Assembly (NCBI GenBank): GCA_000934385.1
Contig: KN880763.1
Span: 1-22,809 of the forward strand
Direction: 5' to 3'
DNA: 22,809 nt
From: Cylindrobasidium torrendii FP15055 ss-10
Taxonomy: Eukaryota > Basidiomycota > Agaricomycetes > Agaricales > Physalacriaceae
The translations under genes and the position numbers were made by a program. Shown here in pieces: positions 18,236 through 22,809 of the stretch. The notes beneath the pieces are model-generated. The model saw only the letters and a list, made by a program, of their open reading frames with translations, was not told where the DNA came from and did not search any database. The number at the start of each line of letters is the position of its first letter. Positions within the stretch are counted from its first letter, which is position 1.

Positions 18236-19288
18236 GCCTGCAGTATTGCTTCTCATGCTTTATAATCTGGCAATAGGGTTGGCCGCTGCATAGAAGTATG
18301 TAGCCATTGTTTGTGGAATAGAGGTTTGAGACGTTGCCCCGCCCCAATAGCGTCGGAATTCCAACTTCCAAGCCAATCCCGATCGCGGATCGGTTGGTCA
18401 GCACAAAGGATCGAAGCAACTTGACGAGTCGTGCTTCCCCCGGGCTTACGAATGGCGTCCCAATATGGACTGGTAGAATACTCATCGTATAATTACATGC
18501 AAATTACTACAGCAGTATAAGTATGGTGCGAAGCACATATGTATTTCGCAGAGTTGCAGTCTTACCGTGGCCCCATATAGGCTGTTGAGAACTCGGAATA
18601 TTTGCCCGCTAGCGTATTGGGCCGATTATTTCCACAAGTAGCGCACCGCCATTCCCTTATGCTGCTTCTCGCGCTTCGGCTTGCCTGCAATCAGGCAAAG
18701 AGCTTCCTTTATTGCAACTCTGTTGTTGCCCGCCGCATTGCCTCGCGCGGTCTCACCGTACCGTCCGCCCACATAGCGTGCCAGTGCACAGCAAACCGTC
18801 AACCTGGTATCAGCTCTGAGGACATACTTTCGTATGGATTCGTTTTCATCTGGCCTCGGAGTTCTTGGATCGGCCAGTTCTGATCGCTTCCCGGGAGATG
18901 CATGGTAGCTTTTCAGACGCTTCAAGTTGAAGACCGGATATATCAGGTAGAAAGGCAACCATAGGTGATGATGCGCTCCATCGCCTTGAATAGACGAAGA
19001 AGGCTACATTTGATGATGACAACAGTACAAACAACGGCGCCTGCGAGGCGCAGGTGTAGCGCAGCAACTTATTCGCCGGCGTTTCCAAAGATTACAAACA
19101 AGTATCATTAGCTCGTAGCCTTAGGCTTCAACTAGGTAGTAATGGTAGGTAGGTGCATACATATTAGAGACATTGGAGGCGAACGGAAAGAGGCCCCATG
19201 CTGGAGATTCCATGGGCGAAAAGGCTTAATTTGAGCCTGCGATGTTGGAGGCGTTGGAACGCTGGACCATAGCTTTCAGCCTGCCCCT
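18236..19288. other. Intergenic stretch with weak minus-strand remnants
   Basis: No gene can be supported. A minus-strand frame with a true ATG at 18485 reads into the 3' part of the Hook-like gene antisense. A second minus-strand frame, about 18870-18626, has a protein-like run (RKYVLRADTRLTVCCALARY) and stops at 18626. Neither has a recognised motif. Both 3' UTRs of the converging genes (ending at 18235 and 19289) should lie here. Confidence 0.4.
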
Positions 19289-21540
19289 TTACCATCCCTG
19301 CTGCCCTCGGAACACGAAATTCTCCTCTAAGTAGAGGTCAAACTCAGTCACAACCTCTGACTCCCACGGCGGAGGGACTTTGGTTCTCTCCAACATATCA
19401 CATACAACCTCGTCAAGTGGAATTTCGACAATGTTGTCGCCCGCCTCGTCTTCGCGGTCCCGAATAGCAATAGGAGGCGGACAAAAGGGCTTCTAGGTAG
19501 GTTGGTTAGACTAGTTTCTCCCTAGGATATGGGTTCTCACTTGGAATGGAAGAGGCGGCGCTGCAGACTTGAACTCCTCGTACATGATGCCGCGACCAAG
19601 AAAGGCGAACTAGGCGAAGAGGTTGAATCTTCAGCAAACAATCAGAGGACAATTGCTTTTGCTCACAATCACAAGGTTTTTCGGCTGATTCGGACTTCCA
19701 GTAGCGGTAGCAAGGACGCAGCGAGTGCGATAACCCGGCCTGTTCGCCAGAGCGCGCTGGTATTCGTCATTGTAATAGAACTCCCGGGCGTCTTCGTGCG
19801 GTAGAGGGCCCTCGCGCGAGATCCAACGGACAAACTGCCTCATCCACTTTTCCTGGAAGATTATTAGGTCGGATTCTTCGCAGGTTGAGAACTTTAGCCA
19901 ATATCGGAGGTCTGGAGTTTTAGCATCGATGAACGCAGCCACTAGCGGCTTATAGCCTCGACCAACGGGGAACTGTATGATTTCAATAACAGTTCTCAAG
20001 GGAAAAGAGAGTTTTGACCTCGTAGTCGAAGAGCCTCTGTCCTCGCACATTGATGATGGGGTTCAGCGATCGGCGGAAACTCTCTACTACGGGATGGTTT
20101 TCGTATTGGACGGGCGTCATTGGCGTTGGAAGCCCGAGGAGCCTTCCAAGGAAGATGGTAGTACGCAGCATGGACTCCGTATCCCTATCGATGTGCGCAA
20201 GGTTTTCGGGCTATAAAGCATAAGCAGTTGTCCTGGCTTCTGCAGCAAGTCAACGCACCCGCACGTCGGTGAATAGCTCAACCAACTGCCGCACGTTTGT
20301 GTAGTTTGGATGGCCAGGATCGCGGAAAGGACCTCTATTACCGAGATCATCAGACCATGCAAGAAGGGGGCGAGCAAGTTCAGGGGCCACGGCCGTAACG
20401 AAGGAGAGGTCTTCTAAGGCGGCGGGATTCTCGAGGACGGCCAGGAGACAGCAGGGGGATAAATCCGAGGGAAAGGTCTTCATTCGGACCAAGTAACAAC
20501 CTATAGCTGTTGCATGAGCTGCGACTTGGGCGATTTGGCGAGGGGTGATTTCGACAGCCAGATTGAGAGTCAGCAAACCCAATGAAGTCTCTGCGGCGAC
20601 CCAAACGTTGGTGGAAAAAGCTATCTTGACTGCAATACAAATGAGCTGCTTGCCAGCCCAGATTCCGCCAAGATCTTGATGATGACCGGGGCTACTGAGA
20701 GGCTGGAGTGAGTAAAAAGTGTCGAAGTGCTCTGCAGGCACTCACAGCACAACCGCGTCGTCTCGATCGTCGTAAATATTGCCTGTTGGCGCGCCATGTA
20801 TGTACAATAGGCCGGTGAATGGGAAATCGTTGACGTCTCCACCGCGCCGGACCGCAAGGAAGTTGAGCAAGGAAATAGCGGCGTCCTCCATGCTAATGGC
20901 CTGGCCGTATTCTGCAAAGCGGATTCCTCTAGAAGACCAATCCTCATAATTAAGACTGAGCTTTAGATGCAACGATTTGGAGAAACCATCGAAAGTGATT
21001 CCGACGGGGAAGGCCTGTCAGAGGGTGTGGTGAGTAGAACGAATGCAAGAGGCACTCCGGACGGACCACATCGACGTCTAAATCCGCAGCGTCCTCCATT
21101 TCTATGTCTGCTATCGCGGAGGTGGAGGTACTTTCAACGGAGGTATCCACAAACATCTCGTCCGTCTACAAAGAAAGGCTTTCAGCTGCGTAGGCCCAAG
21201 CCTTGCATTCAAGGAGTACCTGATAAGCCGCGTCAACAGGATCTGGCCCAGCGTTGTGTTCTTCATCTGGGCTGGTAGCAATGGATATTTGCTGCGCATA
21301 AAGTCAAAGGACGTCGGAGGGGTGCGAAACAAGAGCGAGATCAGTACCTCCAGGTTCAGGCTTCTGGCAGGCGTGCAGCCTGTCCCAGAGACAATTTGAG
21401 GCTTGGCATCAGCGACTTTCAAGTCTTTGGCCTAATGAAAGACTTCATGGTGAGAGAGAGCTACAAAGAGGAACGCGACGAGACGCACACTATTTTCCGG
21501 GCGGCCTGGGCGACGGTGAACCCTGGAGGCTGCCTTTCTT
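19289..21540 (-). CDS. Hypothetical protein, 10 resolved exons, 5' end open
   Basis: A minus-strand gene of unknown function whose exons all join in phase: 21540-21491, 21431-21348, 21291-21220, 21165-21067, 21014-20746, 20691-20259, 20210-20019, 19972-19667, 19609-19541 and 19492-19289. Introns are 59, 56, 54, 52, 54, 48, 46, 57 and 48 bp. About 591 residues are covered. The start is not resolved: the first exon begins after a TATTAG acceptor and no ATG precedes it in frame. The order is an acidic Ser/Thr region (about 85-105), a domain beginning FPVGITFDGFSKSLHLKLS, a helical middle with PELARPLLAWSDD and HIDRDTESMLRTTIFLGRLL, then VGRGYKPLVAAFIDA and EKWMRQFVRWISREGPLPHE, and an acidic tail ending FVFRGQQGW. 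I recognise no domain. The unbroken frame through ten exons indicates selection until recently. Confidence 0.65.
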
Positions 21541-21778
21541 CTAATATTGTTAACAGAGCCCCAGAGGCGGCGGAAGGCCATGATACAACGCAAGACCGGA
21601 AAGCACGAAGTGGTAAAAGGTCAAAAAGATTTCTGCCTCGTGTCAAATGTGATTGCTGGTGAAAGACTTAACCGCGGTGCGCGTCTGCGGCGTGGACGCG
21701 ATGTAGACTACTCAACACGTCCCTATTCGCGTCCAATTTCCGAGTTTGGACGCTGCCCTGCTTCTAACCAGTCCTGCA

Positions 21779-21967
21779 ATGATGGATTACAATGCCCTCC
21801 GAGATGGGCTACGCGTCGACGTGCGCATGGAAAGCCGGTGTCTGCGCTTCATCAACGCTGTGCAAAAGCATATAAACGGACGGCGCGCTGCATTGAACAA
21901 GGATTCCCACCTTGCGGTGGAATATCGAGATAGCCGAGAGCGAAGCGCCTTAGCAGTCCTGCTATGA
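21779..21967 (+). CDS. Small plus-strand ORF, possible exon or remnant
   Basis: From the ATG at 21779 the frame runs 62 codons to TGA at 21965-21967, and stays open upstream to about 21746. The sequence is strongly protein-like, with an amphipathic basic helix (RMESRCLRFINAVQKHINGR) and an acidic-basic end (HLAVEYRDSRERSALAVLL). No family is recognised, and no upstream exon was placed. It is divergent from the minus-strand gene ending its 5' side near 21540. It may be the last exon of a lost gene. Confidence 0.35.
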   Translation: MMDYNALRDGLRVDVRMESRCLRFINAVQKHINGRRAALNKDSHLAVEYRDSRERSALAVLL

Positions 21968-22111
21968 TTCCTGGTGAGCTGGAGTCCGCAGATGGAGCTG
22001 CGCTTAATCGCGAATAAAAGACGCACTCCCCAAAGACTTTCCCCAGCAGCACCTCGGCATGAGTCTACGCATCCACGCTCTCTGCGTCCACGCGATTCCA
22101 AATTTCTCTCG

Positions 22112-22755
22112 CTACTGACTCATCTTGACGTCCGAAAACATAGATACCAAGCAGCTCAATTTCAGCACTTCCAGAAGCCGTACCATAATTGCTGTACAGC
22201 ATACAACCAGACAATAACGCGCCTCCCGACGATTCCCGAACTCCTGGCCTTTGTCATTCGCAGGCATCCTCACTCCCAATGCGCCCAATCCAGTAATATC
22301 TGGGTTCGAAACTGGTTCGAATACATCTGCATGCGCTAGCGGGAGCTTGCCAACTTTCAGCGGTCGCGAAAGATTCTGAACAGCGCGTCCACGTCTAGAA
22401 CATCGGGCAGATTTGATGTAGGACCTAAGGACAGTCAGCATCGGTCCGAGAATGAGACACGCACTTACCATAGCAAGTTGAACAAGTTACAAAAGCGCTT
22501 CTCTCTCTCGCGCTGATATTCCTTGTCTGGACCGCCTTTTTGATGTTGTCCTTTACTCTGTACAGCCCAATGTACCCGCTGCATAATGAGCCGCACCACT
22601 GCTGCAGTTCTCTCGCGGATCGCATCGACCTGTAAGACGGTAGAGGCGGTGCGCCATACGCCGTAGTAGAATTGCCCGCGCCGAGCTGCTGTCCAATCTG
22701 CTCACATCTCATCGTCTGGGTAGGGATCCTCCAGTACAGCCTTCAGGTGATCCAT
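22112..22755 (-). pseudogene. Decayed gene starting in the right repeat arm
   Basis: The ATG at 22755 lies inside the 95-bp repeat and opens the same MDHLKAVLEDPYPD as the left copy. The frame meets a TGA at codon 18, then stays open for about 80 codons with protein-like content (GQFYYGVWRTASTVLQVDAI, then PDKEYQREREKRFCNLFNLL) up to a GTAAGT donor near 22470. After a CTTAG acceptor near 22431 the phase-correct continuation contains ADVFEPVSNPDITGLG and ends at about 22112. An alternative reads GTGAGC at the TGA as an intron donor (to TTACAG near 22630), which gives an open frame but a less natural protein. Function unknown. I cannot tell relic from gene with certainty. Confidence 0.35.
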
Positions 22756-22809
22756 TGTCTTCCCTTGACAAGAAGGGAGGCCAAGCCGACGTCGGCGGCC
22801 AGATCTGAC
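22715..22809 (-). repeat. Right arm of the perfect 95-bp inverted repeat
   Basis: Exact reverse complement of 8045-8139, reaching the last base of the window, so its true length is at least 95 bp. Both arms point the same way relative to the interval between them, as terminal inverted repeats would. The distance between outer ends is 14765 bp. Confidence 0.95.

Noticed and set aside
18236..18485. Minus-strand ORF from an ATG at 18485
   Set aside because: Much of it is antisense to the Hook-like gene; no motif and no splice support.
1..22809. CRISPR arrays, rRNA or tRNA genes, bacterial operons
   Set aside because: No spaced direct repeats, no tRNA-like boxes, and the gene structure is eukaryotic with spliceosomal introns.

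Overview
The window looks like basidiomycete (probably Agaricomycete) nuclear DNA. Genes are split by many very short GT-AG introns (mostly 41-60 bp), the E2 enzyme and the Hook-like protein resemble fungal versions, and the transposons are the CACTA/Tnp2 and non-LTR types common in mushroom genomes. All gene models here were built by hand from frame, splice-site and phase logic; no database search was possible.

Left part (1-8.0 kb). A clean mitochondrial gene, the E2 subunit of branched-chain 2-oxoacid dehydrogenase (379-1950, plus), is followed by about 1.3 kb with no convincing gene. Then come two minus-strand genes of unknown function (about 3.4-3.9 kb, and 5.4-6.8 kb, the latter with a coherent multi-exon model), with weak ORF remnants between and after them.

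Right part (8.0-22.8 kb). This stretch is bounded by a perfect 95-bp inverted repeat (8045-8139 and 22715-22809; the right arm runs into the window edge). Inside, from left to right: an apparently intact CACTA-type (Tnp2) transposase gene of 7 exons and about 1329 aa, with candidate CACTATAT/ATATAGTG ends at 8330 and 13054; then a run of dead minus-strand sequence made of a TolB-like beta-propeller gene fragment, a CHD1 chromatin-remodeller fragment that still has its introns, and a non-LTR (LINE) reverse transcriptase relic. Next is a plus-strand Hook-domain coiled-coil gene (16445-18235, 467 aa) whose ATG lies only a few bases from the LINE relic. After about 1 kb of remnants comes a 10-exon minus-strand gene of unknown function (19289-21540), then small ORF remnants up to the right repeat arm.

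How it fits together. Only the E2 gene has a clear metabolic role (valine, leucine and isoleucine breakdown in mitochondria). The Hook-like gene suggests dynein/early-endosome transport but lacks the expected C-terminal part. The 8-22.8 kb interval reads as an accessory, transposon-rich region in which phase-consistent genes sit between clearly decayed ones. Whether the 95-bp repeats are the ends of one large element or only inverted copies of a dispersed repeat cannot be settled here.
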